Shown: piece by piece, positions 41,831 to 51,137 of the stretch
Layout of the letters: each line of letters begins with the position of its first letter
Position numbering within the stretch: position 1 is the first letter of the stretch
NCBI GenBank assembly: GCA_964642165.1
Contig: CAZXOC010000012.1
Coordinates: 1-51,193, forward strand
Direction: 5' to 3'
Length of the DNA stretch: 51,193 nt
Source: CAYRVX01 sp964642165
GTDB taxonomy: Bacteria; Planctomycetota; Phycisphaerae; SM23-33
Notes under the pieces: model-generated
Told to the model about the DNA's origin: nothing
Seen by the model: only the letters and a program-made list of their open reading frames with translations
The model's database searches: none
Program-made: the position numbers and the translations under genes

Positions 41831-43732
41831 ATGCGACGACGGACGAGAACCTCACTGATGGTGTCCATGCTCCTCTGCTCAACCGCCGCCGGGCAGGTCG
41901 TGCTCACCGGACGCCTGAGGCAGGCGTGCGCCCCGCAGTCCGAGGAGACGGTGCCCCTCTCGGCCGTGCTGGTCTACGCCAACCTCGCGGGGGCGGGCAA
42001 CCAGGCGCTGACGTTCCGCACGTGGGAGACGCACCCGGCCGGGTGGTATCGCCTCATCGGGGGCGTGGGCACCTACACGCTGGTGTTCTCGACGCCGGCG
42101 CACTTCCTGCGGCCGATCGTGAGGACCAACCTGTTCACCCGCGCCGGGGAAGTGGTGAACCTGCGCGTAAGGCCGCGGGCGGACTACGCCATCTTCCACG
42201 AGCGTGCATGGGACCCCAAGCCCAGCCGCGGCTACTACCAGCCGTTCGTCGCCCGGGGCAAGGCCGTCACGCACGTCGGGCTGCGCTTCGCCCACGACGG
42301 CGTGGACGGCTTCGGTCCCGGCGGGCAGGACCTGCTCGTGTCGGTCCACCGCGAGGTGCAGGGCTCGCCGGACACCTGGCCGCAGGTCGGCCCGACGGGG
42401 AGGATCGTGAACGTCGACAGCGGCGGGGCGAAGAACTACATCTGGTCGGCCGGGTGGAACTCCGGCGAGGTGCCGCTGCGACCCGGGGGCCGGTATGCCG
42501 TCCACGTCCGCCCGGCGAAGCCCGACGGCGTGATCCAGGCGTTCTGGCGGCCGGTCCAGGCCAAGGCGCGGCGCTGCTACCGCGTGGGCGGCGGCGGCAA
42601 GGGCTACGCCGACGCCCAGCTTTGGATGTCCGTCGGCACGGACGGCGACGGGCTGCTGATCCCCTACCACAAGCGCGTCCACCGCGAGTTCCATGAGCTC
42701 ACGAAGTTCCGGCCCAAGTGGACGCAGACGTACGTCGCCCGGGGCCGGAGCCTGGCGAGCGTGATCCTCTACGCCGCCACGTCGGGCGTCCAGCCACGGA
42801 TCAGCCGCCAGCGCGTCGCCGTGCGCTTACGGAGGGGCTCGCCCTCCGGGCCGGTCGTCGGCGTCGAGAAGATCGCCGTCGGCGAGGGCTGCTACACGGG
42901 CGACGCCTCGTGGGGGGCGTTCGGGGCGGCCTTCGCGCCCGGGGAGGTGCCGCTCACGCCGGGGCGGACCTACGCCGTCGAGTTCGAAACGCTCGAGAGC
43001 TACGAGACGCTCCACGGCTTCCTGAACGCCAAGGGGCAGCCCAGCGACGACCGCCCCGGCTTCAACCCCTACCGCAAGCACCCGCTCGATGCGTACGAGA
43101 AGGGCAAGGCGTACTTCGGCGGCACCGACGCGGTCGGCTATGACCTGGACATGCAGGTGATCGAGTACGAGCACGCTGCCGACGACTGGGCCCGGGCCGT
43201 CGACGAGAAGGACCTTCTGCCCGGCGGCGACATGGAAGGAAGGCCTCCCGCCGGGGCGCCGCCCGCGTGGAAGCCGTTCACGGTAGAGGGCACCCCCGCC
43301 CATCGCCGCACCGCGCAGCGGCCGGACGGCCGCAACCACTTCCTGCGCCTGACGAGCGGCAAGCCCGACGGCAAGGCGATCGACGGCGGCTGGGTCCGGC
43401 GCGTGGGCAGCCTGGACCGCCGGCAGACGTACCGCCTCTTCGCCCGCGTGCGGTGCTCGTGGATCGTGGACGACAAGCGCCGGTGCCTCGTCGGCATCGA
43501 CCCCACGGGCCAGGTGACCGACGGCCGCGCGGCGACGATCGTCTGGGCCTCCCTGCCGCACGTCCACGGCACGTGGGTGCCCTACCGCGGCGACCCCGTC
43601 CGCCCGAAGGACGAGACGATCAGCATCTGGCTCCGCGCCCGCGCCGAGCCAAGCCCCGTCGCCCCCTTCCGGGCCGACTTCGACGACCTCGCCCTCCGCC
43701 GCATCCGAACCGGCGTGCCCGCCGGCCGGTAA
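41831..43732 (+). CDS. Large secreted beta-rich protein, function unknown
   Basis: A 633-residue protein with signal peptide (SLMVSMLLCSTAAGQ). A carboxypeptidase-regulatory-like N-terminal beta domain (about 20-110) is followed by two similar jelly-roll-like domains. These share the pattern VTHVGLRFAHDGVDG / LASVILYAATSG and the phrase GEVPLRPGGRYAVHV / GEVPLTPGRTYAVEF (around 210-225 and 375-390), so they are an internal duplication. A C-terminal carbohydrate-binding-like domain (GGDMEGRPPAGAPPAWK onward) closes the protein. No catalytic motif is apparent. AAGGAG precedes the ATG; the gene starts 20 bases after the glycosidase-like gene and is likely co-transcribed. Confidence 0.6.
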   Translation: MRRRTRTSLMVSMLLCSTAAGQVVLTGRLRQACAPQSEETVPLSAVLVYANLAGAGNQALTFRTWETHPAGWYRLIGGVGTYTLVFSTPAHFLRPIVRTNLFTRAGEVVNLRVRPRADYAIFHERAWDPKPSRGYYQPFVARGKAVTHVGLRFAHDGVDGFGPGGQDLLVSVHREVQGSPDTWPQVGPTGRIVNVDSGGAKNYIWSAGWNSGEVPLRPGGRYAVHVRPAKPDGVIQAFWRPVQAKARRCYRVGGGGKGYADAQLWMSVGTDGDGLLIPYHKRVHREFHELTKFRPKWTQTYVARGRSLASVILYAATSGVQPRISRQRVAVRLRRGSPSGPVVGVEKIAVGEGCYTGDASWGAFGAAFAPGEVPLTPGRTYAVEFETLESYETLHGFLNAKGQPSDDRPGFNPYRKHPLDAYEKGKAYFGGTDAVGYDLDMQVIEYEHAADDWARAVDEKDLLPGGDMEGRPPAGAPPAWKPFTVEGTPAHRRTAQRPDGRNHFLRLTSGKPDGKAIDGGWVRRVGSLDRRQTYRLFARVRCSWIVDDKRRCLVGIDPTGQVTDGRAATIVWASLPHVHGTWVPYRGDPVRPKDETISIWLRARAEPSPVAPFRADFDDLALRRIRTGVPAGR

Positions 43733-43759
43733 CGCGTGGAGACGAGCGCCCACCGCAGC

Positions 43760-45091
43760 TCAGGGAACCGGGGGCGTGGCGGAAGCAATGATGTTCCCGT
43801 TCAACGACACGGCGGCCTTGGGGGCGCGGTTGTCGATGGCGGGGTCGTGGCCGTGGGTGTTGAGTGTGTTGGCGTGGACGACGGCGGCGCGGACGGACGT
43901 CCCAATGCGTACCGCCAGGCCGTGAGACTCGATGGCATTGGCGCTGAGGACCGTCCGGCCGCCTTCGAGGCTGGCGGCGCAGCCGGGGTGCTCCTTCATC
44001 GGCCGAAGCAGGCTGCATCCCGTGACCACCGTCTGTTGGCAGCGGCGGACGACGACGGCCGGGGCGCCGTTGCTCTTCAGCTCGCAGCCGCTGACCCGCA
44101 CGCGCGCCTTCTCGCCATCCACGACCAGCCCGGAGCCGTGGTCCCAGAACGTCCCCCCGCTGACGGACAGCGTGTGCTCGCCGCGCAGCTCGATGCCCGT
44201 CCCGCAGTAGTCCGTCGCGCAGCCGTTCATCACGCCCCACGTGCCGCCGGTGATCTTGCAGCCGTCGATCCGGTCCTCCAGCAGGAAGCCGTGCCGCATC
44301 GCGAAGACGAAGCAGTCGGTCAGGCGGGCGAGGTCGTTCTTGCCGAGGTGGAAGCCCACGCCCTTGCGGAGCCCGCGCGGCACGGGGCCGGCGTTCCAGA
44401 CCTCGACGTTGCACAGGCGGGGCACGTCCCACGTGCCGGTCAGGCGAACCCCGCAGTTGCGGACGGCGACCAGGAAGACGTTTTCGATGTTGGCCCGGCC
44501 GACGTTGCTCGCGCCGTCGGCGACGATGCCGTCCCAGGCGTAGCGGATGCGCACGTTGCGGACGAAGACACCGATGCCTCGAACGAGCACGGCAGCCGGG
44601 CCAGCCTCCGGCTCGCCCGCCCAGCGGTAGGTGACGTCCAGCCCGCACATCGCCCCCGCGGCGCCCAACTCGAAGGCGGGGCCGTCCCGGTGGCTCGGGA
44701 GGATCGCCGGCAGGGCGTCGACGTCCGCCGGCCAGGCCGCTTGGGGCAAGCCAGCCACGGCCACCTTCTCCAACGCCAGCGGCTTCGAGGTCACATAGCG
44801 CCCGGGCGGCACGCGGACGCATCGGCTCGTCTGAGCGGCGCGGCTGATGGCCTTCTGCAGCGCGGCCGTGTCGTCCGTCTTCCCGTCGCCGGCGGCGCCG
44901 CAGTCGCGGACGTTGACGGCCTCGGCAAGTCGCGCCGGGCCGGGGATCTCCCCGGCGGCGGCGTGCGCGGAGGACGTGCCGCCGACGGCGGCGGCCGCCA
45001 TCGCCGCCCCGGCGCCGCGCAGCAGCTCCCGCCGCGGCACGCGGGCATCGCTTCGTTCCGGATGGGGGGCGGGACGTCGGAGCTCTGCCAT
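43760..45091 (-). CDS. Tat-exported pectate-lyase-fold (right-handed beta-helix) protein
   Basis: A 443-residue protein. A twin-arginine signal (PRRELLRGAGAAMAAAAVGG) indicates export of a folded protein. It is followed by the Pect-lyase/rhamnogalacturonase domain opening VNVRDCGAAGDGKTDDTAALQKAI and then beta-helix coils (VFVRNVRIRYAWDGIV, CKITGGTWGVMNGC, LSVSGGTFWDHGSGL). It may cleave or bind uronic-acid polysaccharide; catalytic residues cannot be assigned. I chose the ATG at 45091, which has GGAAGGG at a normal distance, over 45097. It lies 41 bases after the FAD oxidoreductase gene on the same strand. Confidence 0.75.
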   Translation of the reverse strand: MAELRRPAPHPERSDARVPRRELLRGAGAAMAAAAVGGTSSAHAAAGEIPGPARLAEAVNVRDCGAAGDGKTDDTAALQKAISRAAQTSRCVRVPPGRYVTSKPLALEKVAVAGLPQAAWPADVDALPAILPSHRDGPAFELGAAGAMCGLDVTYRWAGEPEAGPAAVLVRGIGVFVRNVRIRYAWDGIVADGASNVGRANIENVFLVAVRNCGVRLTGTWDVPRLCNVEVWNAGPVPRGLRKGVGFHLGKNDLARLTDCFVFAMRHGFLLEDRIDGCKITGGTWGVMNGCATDYCGTGIELRGEHTLSVSGGTFWDHGSGLVVDGEKARVRVSGCELKSNGAPAVVVRRCQQTVVTGCSLLRPMKEHPGCAASLEGGRTVLSANAIESHGLAVRIGTSVRAAVVHANTLNTHGHDPAIDNRAPKAAVSLNGNIIASATPPVP

Positions 45092-45132
45092 GGGCATTCC
45101 CTTCCTGCGACCACCGAGGGCAAGGCACGTGC

Positions 45133-46401
45133 TTACGGGGCGACGGCTTCGGGTACGATCGCGCCGTGTCGGGCAAGCAGGTCCCGAAGCTCACGCACCG
45201 GCACGTCGGCGGGGTCGAGCCCGTTCTGCGCGGCGAGGGCGGCGACCGCCCCGGCGGCCTGTCCGGCGGCCATGCACGTCGCCTCCACGCGGTAGGAGCT
45301 GTTGGCCTCCCGGTCCCCGGCCATGCAGCGCCCGGCGACGACGAGGTTGCGGCTGCCGGCGGGCAGCATCGCGCCCAGTGGGATGGTCGGTTCGCAGCCG
45401 CGCTTCAGGTGGCGGTGGAAGATGTCGGTCTCGCGATGGACGTCGATGGAGTAGTGGCTGTAGCAGACGGCGTCCTCCCAGACGCGCCCGGACTCGTAGT
45501 CGGCGGCGGTGATGGTCTTCCGGCCCCGGATGGTCGCCGTCTCGCGGATGCCGCACTCGGTGGCGAAGAACTCGATGCGGAAGTTCTCCAGCCCGCCCTG
45601 GCGCCGGCAGAATCGCAGCAGGCGGAGCATGGCGCGGCGCCCCTCGATCTCCGCGCGGGTCTTGCCCTCGGACGTGCGCCCGTCGACGCCCGGCACGTGG
45701 ATGCGATTGCCCCCATAGCTGCGCAGGAAGAACTCGATCCGTCCGCCGGACCAGCCGGGGTCGCTGAGCTTCATCTCGCCGGCGGCGACGGCCTGCTCGA
45801 ACGCGGCCTGGATGGCGTCGTAGTCGAGCGCGTCGGCGTCGTAGCCGCCCGTGCGGACGACGAGCGTGGCGGGCTGGAGCTCGTCGCTCCGCTCGACCTC
45901 GAAGCCGGCGAGCGTCACGGCGTTGGCGTCGCCGGTGCAGTCGACCAGCACGCGCGCCCGCACGCCGCGCAGGCCGGTCTTCGTGCACAGCGAGAGCGAC
46001 CACGCGTCGTCTTCGAAGGCCGCGACCGCCGGCATCGTGTGCAGCAGCAGCTCCACCCCGGCGTCGAGGACGGCCTGGTCCGCCAGGGCTGCGAAGACCG
46101 CCCGGTCGATGGGGATGTGGTACGACCCCGCCTGGGGGCTGGCCTTGGCGGGGTCGGGCGCGGGTTGGCCGGTCTCGTCGAGCGTCCGGCAGACGAGCTC
46201 CCAGCCGATGCCGGCAATGACCTGCCGGTCCCAGGAATGGAAGCTGGCCGGCGCGTTGATGGCGGCGGTGATCATCGTCCCGCCGAGGACGCCTTCCTTC
46301 TCGACCAGCAGCGTCTGGGCGCCGGCCCGCCCGGCCTGGATGGCGGCCATCACGCCGGCGGTCCCCCCGCCGACCACGCACACGTCGTAGTTGTCTGGCA
46401 T
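45133..46401 (-). CDS. FAD-dependent oxidoreductase (FAD_oxidored family), second copy
   Basis: A 422-residue flavoprotein related to the one at 3765-5129. The ADP-binding motif is GGGTAG at 11-16. VEKEGVLGGTMITAAI and the flavin-binding CTGDANAV follow, and the C-terminal EATCMAAGQAAGAVAAL closes the fold. The fold starts at residue 6, so the ATG at 46401 is preferred although its ribosome binding site is weak. No signal peptide is present. It precedes a beta-helix gene in a two-gene operon, as similar flavoproteins often accompany polysaccharide genes. Substrate unknown. Confidence 0.85.
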   Translation of the reverse strand: MPDNYDVCVVGGGTAGVMAAIQAGRAGAQTLLVEKEGVLGGTMITAAINAPASFHSWDRQVIAGIGWELVCRTLDETGQPAPDPAKASPQAGSYHIPIDRAVFAALADQAVLDAGVELLLHTMPAVAAFEDDAWSLSLCTKTGLRGVRARVLVDCTGDANAVTLAGFEVERSDELQPATLVVRTGGYDADALDYDAIQAAFEQAVAAGEMKLSDPGWSGGRIEFFLRSYGGNRIHVPGVDGRTSEGKTRAEIEGRRAMLRLLRFCRRQGGLENFRIEFFATECGIRETATIRGRKTITAADYESGRVWEDAVCYSHYSIDVHRETDIFHRHLKRGCEPTIPLGAMLPAGSRNLVVAGRCMAGDREANSSYRVEATCMAAGQAAGAVAALAAQNGLDPADVPVRELRDLLARHGAIVPEAVAP

Positions 46402-46721
46402 CCTGTTTGTCCCATGGGCGGCGTGCCCGCCAGGGGTCGCCCGCAGGCCCATGGCGAACGACGACGGCCTCACACCTGCCAGGCCTTGGAGCGCGCGCAC
46501 CGGACGTGCCGGCCGCGCTCAGGCGCCTCGGCGCCCTTCGCCCGGCCGACCTACTCGACCGGCGCTTGGCGAACGACCCGTTCGAAGTCGTACCGGCTGC
46601 GTAGGCTACCAGCGCCCAGGCCGTGAGGCAACGCCGACGCGGCACCCGCAGACGCGATGCGTCCGCCGTCGCGGCGGCTTCGGGCGGGGGCGGGGCCGTG
46701 GCCGAGTGGCGGAACGCCTGG
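46402..46721. other. Intergenic region without recognised features
   Basis: 320 bases of GC-rich sequence between two minus-strand genes. It holds tRNA-like snippets (TTCGAAG near 46580, GTGGCCGAGTGG near 46700) that do not form a tRNA. I see no gene, promoter or terminator. Confidence 0.5.
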
Positions 46722-47759
46722 TCACGCCCCGGCGTCGGGCGAGACGGCGGCCGGGTCGGCGAGCTCGCCGTACAGCATGATGCGATCCTTGCCGGCCTCC
46801 TTGGCGGCGTAGAGGGCGCGGTCGGCCATGGAGACCAAGGCCTCGGCGCTGGTCGGGCGGTCGGCGCGGAGGGAGGCGACGCCGATGGACAGCGTGACGA
46901 CTCGAGGGAACCTGCCGGAGTCGCGCAGGTCGCGGGAGAGGCGCTCGCGGAGGCGCCCGGCGACGATGAGGGCCTGCCGGGCGCTGGTGTTCGGCAGCAA
47001 CAGGACGAACTCGTCGCCCCCGTAGCGAGCGGCGGTGTCGCTGCGCCGCAGCATCCAGTGGATGACCTTCGCCGCGACGACCAGCACCTCGTCGCCGAGC
47101 TGGTGCCCCAGCGTGTCGTTGAGCTGCTTGTAGTGGTCCAAGTCGCACATGCAGCAGGTCAGGTCGTGGCTGTAGCGGACGGCCTCGCTGAACTGCCGGT
47201 CCAGTTCCTCGCTGAACCGCCGGCGGTTGGCCAGCCCGGTCAGGTGGTCCGTGACGGCCATCTCCCGCAACCGGGCCAGCGACTGCTCGAGCTGCCCGTT
47301 CTTGAGCTTCAACTCCTCGAGCATGAGCTCCAGCCGCACCTGGAGACGTTCGTTCTCCTGGCGCATGAGATGCTGGCGGATGGACTTCTCGATCAACACC
47401 GGGATGGTCAGCAGGTAATCCCCCAGCTTGACGACGTAGTCCTGCGCGCCGCGGACGATGGCCTCGGCGGCCACGGCCGAGTCGTTCTCCCCCGTCACGA
47501 AGATCACCGGCACGTCGGCGGCGTCGAGGATCTCCTCCAGCAGGCGCAGGCCCTCGATGTCGGGCAGGTGGTAGTCCAGGAGGATCGCGTCGAAGCTCGC
47601 CAGGTCCTGGGCGAGGCACTCGCTGCCGGTCGCAACGGCGACGGTGCCGCCGGCGACCTGCGGGCCATAGTGCAAGGCCACCGCCTCGCACAGCAAGCGT
47701 CGATGGTCGGCGTCGTCCTCGACGATCAGGATTCGGGGCAGTTCAGACAACTGGGGCAT
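46722..47759 (-). CDS. REC-GGDEF response regulator (diguanylate cyclase)
   Basis: A 345-residue protein. A receiver domain (ILIVEDDADHRR, phospho-acceptor Asp in ILLDYHLPD) and a short coiled coil (about 135-175) lead into a GGDEF domain that makes cyclic di-GMP from two GTP. The active site is an intact GGDEF at 247-251. The inhibitory I-site RxxD is present as RRSD at 238-241, five residues before it, so feedback inhibition by c-di-GMP is expected. It overlaps the single-domain receiver gene by 17 bases. Together with the kinase it forms a phosphorylation-controlled c-di-GMP unit. Confidence 0.93.
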   Translation of the reverse strand: MPQLSELPRILIVEDDADHRRLLCEAVALHYGPQVAGGTVAVATGSECLAQDLASFDAILLDYHLPDIEGLRLLEEILDAADVPVIFVTGENDSAVAAEAIVRGAQDYVVKLGDYLLTIPVLIEKSIRQHLMRQENERLQVRLELMLEELKLKNGQLEQSLARLREMAVTDHLTGLANRRRFSEELDRQFSEAVRYSHDLTCCMCDLDHYKQLNDTLGHQLGDEVLVVAAKVIHWMLRRSDTAARYGGDEFVLLLPNTSARQALIVAGRLRERLSRDLRDSGRFPRVVTLSIGVASLRADRPTSAEALVSMADRALYAAKEAGKDRIMLYGELADPAAVSPDAGA

Positions 47760-48228
47760 CTTCGGCTCCCTCGCACGTCATCGAAGGCACGGGCCGAAGC
47801 GGCGTCCAGTGCCGGACGGATTCAGCTACCGCCTCCAGGAGCCGCCGCGGGTCGGTCGGCTTGAGCACGTAGCCGTCGGCGCCGCCGGCAAGGGCCCGCC
47901 GCCGGTGGGCCTCGTCGTCCAGGCCGGTCAGCATGACGACAACCACCTCCCGCAGGGCCGGGCTCGACTTGATCGCCGCCAGCACGTCGTGCCCGGACGC
48001 CCCCGGCATCTCGATGTCCAGGTAGACCAGGTCCGGGCGCGGAGCCCCCGCGGGCCGGGCGGCCCGCCGCAGGTAGTCCAGGGCCTCGGCGCCGTCGGCG
48101 GCCTCGCGAACGTCGGCGCGCGGAGCGGCCGCCTCGATGATCTCCCGCACCAGCATCCGGCAGTCCGGGTCGTCATCGACCAACAGGATGGTGATCGGCC
48201 TCGATGCTGTCCTGGCTGGGGCTGTCAC
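47743..48228 (-). CDS. Single-domain response regulator
   Basis: A 161-residue CheY-like receiver: ITILLVDDDPDCR (acidic pocket), YLDIEMPGASG (phospho-acceptor Asp), VVVMLTGLDDE (Thr switch) and GGADGYVLKPTD (Lys). It has no output domain. The GTG at 48228 follows GGAG and gives an N-terminus just before the receiver. The gene overlaps the kinase by 56 bases and the REC-GGDEF gene by 17. It may relay phosphate or act as a sink. Confidence 0.88.
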   Translation of the reverse strand: MTAPARTASRPITILLVDDDPDCRMLVREIIEAAAPRADVREAADGAEALDYLRRAARPAGAPRPDLVYLDIEMPGASGHDVLAAIKSSPALREVVVVMLTGLDDEAHRRRALAGGADGYVLKPTDPRRLLEAVAESVRHWTPLRPVPSMTCEGAEDAPVV

Positions 48229-49777
48229 GGCTCTCCGGCGGCTCTTCGGGCGGGGTGGTGTTGTCCACGCCCAGGGCGACGTGGAAGGCCGAGCCCTTCC
48301 CCACCTCGGACTCGACCCACGACCGCCCGTCGTAGTTGGACACGACGCTCTTGACCAGCGCCAGGCCCACGCCCTTGCCCTGGACGCCGGCGGGGGCGTT
48401 TGCGGCCCGGCGGAAGACACAGAAGACCTTCTCCTGCTGTTCGGGCGGGATGCCCGGCCCGTTGTCCGCGACGCGGAACTCGTGCATCCGACCCGCGCGG
48501 CGGTAGCTGACCCGGATCCACCCGCCTTCCTCGCGGTGCATGTACTTGATGGCGTTGTCGATGAGGTTCTGGAAGACCCGGCGAAGGCGGCTCGGCTCGA
48601 CGTACAGCCGCGGCATGGGCCCGCCGACCTCCAGCTCGATGCCGCGGTGCTTGAGCTCGTAGTCGAATGCCCCGGCCAACTCGCCGATCAGGGCGCCCAT
48701 GTCCACCAGCTCGCGCTTCTGCGGCCGCGTGCGGACACGGGAGAGCTCGAGCAGCTCGGCGATGAGGGAGGTCTGGGCATCGACGTTGGCCTGGATCCGC
48801 TGGAGGCGGGCGAGGGCGTCCTCGGGCAGCTCGTCGCGCCACTTGAGGACGATCATGGTGGCCATCCCGGCGATGTTGCGGAGGGGCGCGTTGAGGTCGT
48901 GGCTGACGGCGCGGAGGAACTCCTCCTTCTCGGTCATCTCGCTCCGCAGGCGGCGGTTGGCGACCTGAAGCTCCTCGGTCCGCTCGGCGACGTTCTGCTC
49001 GAGCTGCTCGTTGGCGGCCAGCAGGTCGTCCCGCGTGCGGGCCAGCTCGCCGACCATGCCGTCGAAGGCCTCGCCCAACTGCCCGATCTCGTCGCGGCGG
49101 CGGATCCGGGCGCGGGCGGAGAAGTCGCCCTTGGCCAGCCGTCCCGTCAGGGCCACCAGCCGACGCAGCGCCTTGATCATCAACTGCCAGACGAGCAGGT
49201 ACCCCAGCGGGATGCCGCAGAGCACGATGCCCGCCGCCACGACGGCCATCCGCTGCCGGACGGCCGCCAGCTTCGCCGTCGTCGCGCGGGTGTCGAAGGC
49301 GATCCGCACCGCCCCGACCAGGCGCTGCTCGTACCAGATCACGTCCCGCATGACGATGGGGCGAGCCAGGACGAGCACGTCGTCGTCCAGACGCCGGGTG
49401 GCGGAGACGGCCACCGGAATCCGTATGAGGGACGACCACTGCCCGGTGTCCCGCTCCGAGCACGCCGAGGCGACGGGCAGGCCCCGGGCGTCCAGCAGGG
49501 CCACGAACCGGACGTTGTCGTTCCGGAGGAAGTCCCCCACCAGTCGCTGCAGCGCCAACCCGCGCCCTTGCCGGAGGTCGTACTGCCCGGCCACGCCGAG
49601 GGCCCGGGCCAGTTGGATGGCGTGCTGGCGCTCGCTGCTGCGGAGACTCGCGCGCGCCGTGTCGTAGTAGCACCACCCCCCGGCGAGCGTCACCCCCACC
49701 ACGACGACGGCCAGGATGAAGGCGGACTTCAACTGAAGCCCGACTCGCAGACGTTTCCCGGCGCGACGCTGGCTCAT
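48173..49777 (-). CDS. Membrane sensor histidine kinase
   Basis: A 534-residue kinase. Transmembrane helices lie near 18-38 and 180-205 and bracket a ~140-residue periplasmic sensor. A HAMP linker (about 205-255), coiled coil and HisKA domain with phospho-acceptor His293 in AVSHDLNAPLRN come next. The ATPase domain carries the N-box NLIDNAIKYM, G1 DNGPGIP and G2 GKGVGLAL. The 'SHDLNAPL' form is typical of phytochrome-like hybrid and orphan kinases. It opens the kinase-receiver-cyclase operon. The signal sensed cannot be inferred. Confidence 0.92.
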   Translation of the reverse strand: MSQRRAGKRLRVGLQLKSAFILAVVVVGVTLAGGWCYYDTARASLRSSERQHAIQLARALGVAGQYDLRQGRGLALQRLVGDFLRNDNVRFVALLDARGLPVASACSERDTGQWSSLIRIPVAVSATRRLDDDVLVLARPIVMRDVIWYEQRLVGAVRIAFDTRATTAKLAAVRQRMAVVAAGIVLCGIPLGYLLVWQLMIKALRRLVALTGRLAKGDFSARARIRRRDEIGQLGEAFDGMVGELARTRDDLLAANEQLEQNVAERTEELQVANRRLRSEMTEKEEFLRAVSHDLNAPLRNIAGMATMIVLKWRDELPEDALARLQRIQANVDAQTSLIAELLELSRVRTRPQKRELVDMGALIGELAGAFDYELKHRGIELEVGGPMPRLYVEPSRLRRVFQNLIDNAIKYMHREEGGWIRVSYRRAGRMHEFRVADNGPGIPPEQQEKVFCVFRRAANAPAGVQGKGVGLALVKSVVSNYDGRSWVESEVGKGSAFHVALGVDNTTPPEEPPESRDSPSQDSIEADHHPVGR

Positions 49778-49986
49778 GATGTCGCGGGACCTCCAGGGAC
49801 CCCATCCGCACAGACCGTCCGGGCCGTTCCGCCGGCCCCGACATCGTCACCCCCAGCCCTATCGACCAGCCGGAGAAGGGGCTTTGCTAAGGCCTGCGGA
49901 GGTCGTCGGATGGGGATCGCCCGGCCGGGATGGCGCCGCGCGGCGGACCCGCGCCGACCCCGGCGGCGGTGCTGTCCGCCGGGCCA

Positions 49987-50169
49987 TCAGCGCTTCGGGG
50001 CCGCCCCGCGGCGACGGCGCCAGCGGCAGGGCGTGTTCTTGTCCACCAGCGTCTTGAGCTTCTTGCAGTACACCGCCGCCATGGTGCGGCACAGGCCGGC
50101 GCTGTCGGCCGGGGGGAAGTCGCTGTGCGGGCACGAGAAGTCGCAGAACTCCGGAACGCGCGGATCCAT
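49987..50169 (-). CDS. Small Cys-rich protein, unknown function
   Basis: A 60-residue protein with five cysteines at 9, 13, 27, 35 and 48 (CDFSC, then LCRT, VYC, PC) and a basic C-terminus. The ATG at 50169 follows GGGAGG, which is preferred over a longer frame that adds only low-complexity sequence. The spacing suggests binding of a metal or Fe-S cluster. No named family is recognised, though I recall similar short proteins in planctomycete and related genomes. It is divergent from the phosphoesterase gene. Confidence 0.65.
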   Translation of the reverse strand: MDPRVPEFCDFSCPHSDFPPADSAGLCRTMAAVYCKKLKTLVDKNTPCRWRRRRGAAPKR

Positions 50170-50256
50170 GGTGCCTCCCGGCCAGCCGCCCGCCGCCCCG
50201 AGCCGAGGCAAGACGGACCTCGACCGCGCCGCGGCGGCCCGGCGCGTGTTGTACCC

Positions 50257-50262
50257 TATCAT
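50257..50262 (+). promoter_or_regulatory. -10 box giving a probably leaderless phosphoesterase message
   Basis: TATCAT ends only 5 bases before the ATG at 50268, so transcription would start at or inside the start codon. No Shine-Dalgarno sequence or clear -35 box is seen. Confidence 0.4.
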
Positions 50263-50267
50263 AGCCC

Positions 50268-51137
50268 ATGGACGCAGCCGAGCAATCCCGGACCCGGCGC
50301 CGGGCGCGGCCCAAGCGAATCGCCCGGCAGGCGATTCTCGCCATCGCGAGGCGGCTGGCCGGGCCGTTCATCCTCGAGACCACGTGGCTGGCGGTCACGC
50401 GCCCGCAAGTCGCCCTCGCCGGCCTGCCCCCCGCCTGGGACGGCGCGACCGTCGCCCTGCTGGCCGACCTCCACGCCGGCAGCCGCCTGGGCTGGGACTA
50501 CCTGCGGCGGGTCGTCGGCGTGGTCAACGACGCGCGCCCGGACGTGGTCGCCCTCGTCGGGGACTTCATCAACTGGTACGGCCACGCCACGCCCGAACTG
50601 GTCGAGGTGCTCGGCGAGCTTCGCGCCGGCGAGGGCCGCTTCGCCGTCCTGGGCAACCACGACCACCGCGCCGATGCCGCCGGCGTGACCGACGCGCTGG
50701 GCGCCGCGGGCATCGACGTGCTGAGCAACGCCCACCGCCTCCTGAGCCGCGACGGACAGACGCTCTGCCTCGCCGGCGTGGACGACTACCGCCGAGGCCG
50801 GCCCGACGCCCGCGCCGCCCTCACCGGCGTGCCCCAGGCGACGCCGCGGGTCCTCCTCTGCCACAACCCCGACTACGCCGAGGACTTGCCGCCCGCACTC
50901 CGCGTCGACCTGATGCTCTGCGGGCACACGCACGGCGGGCAGATCCGCCCGCCCGCCGGCTCGGCGCCCTTCCTGTCCATCCGCTATCGCAAGTACGGCC
51001 AGGGGCTCGTGCGGGGTCCGCGCTGTTGGGTCTACATCACGCGCGGCATCGGGACGGCCCACCTGCCGCTCCGCCTGAACTGCCGCCCCGAGCTGCCCAT
51101 CCTCACCCTCCGCCGCGCCCTCCGCCGCCCGAGCTAG
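50268..51137 (+). CDS. Calcineurin-like metallophosphoesterase (YaeI-like)
   Basis: A 289-residue protein. A basic N-terminus is followed by a weakly hydrophobic helix, then the full metallophosphoesterase motif set: DLHAG (Asp67, His69), GDFINW (Asp99), GNHDH (Asn130, His131), LLCHNPD and GHTHGGQ. This matches the YaeI/UDP-2,3-diacylglucosamine-type subgroup, often membrane-associated and acting on phospholipids or lipid-sugar phosphates. The substrate cannot be fixed here. The ATG lies 5 bases after a TATCAT box, pointing to leaderless translation. Confidence 0.88.
   Translation: MDAAEQSRTRRRARPKRIARQAILAIARRLAGPFILETTWLAVTRPQVALAGLPPAWDGATVALLADLHAGSRLGWDYLRRVVGVVNDARPDVVALVGDFINWYGHATPELVEVLGELRAGEGRFAVLGNHDHRADAAGVTDALGAAGIDVLSNAHRLLSRDGQTLCLAGVDDYRRGRPDARAALTGVPQATPRVLLCHNPDYAEDLPPALRVDLMLCGHTHGGQIRPPAGSAPFLSIRYRKYGQGLVRGPRCWVYITRGIGTAHLPLRLNCRPELPILTLRRALRRPS

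Noticed and set aside
46575..46720. tRNA-like pieces (TTCGAAG arm and GTGGCCGAGTGG D-arm-like sequence)
   Set aside because: The T-arm-like piece lies upstream of the D-arm-like piece on the plus strand, the T stem has a mismatch, and no acceptor or anticodon stem can be formed.
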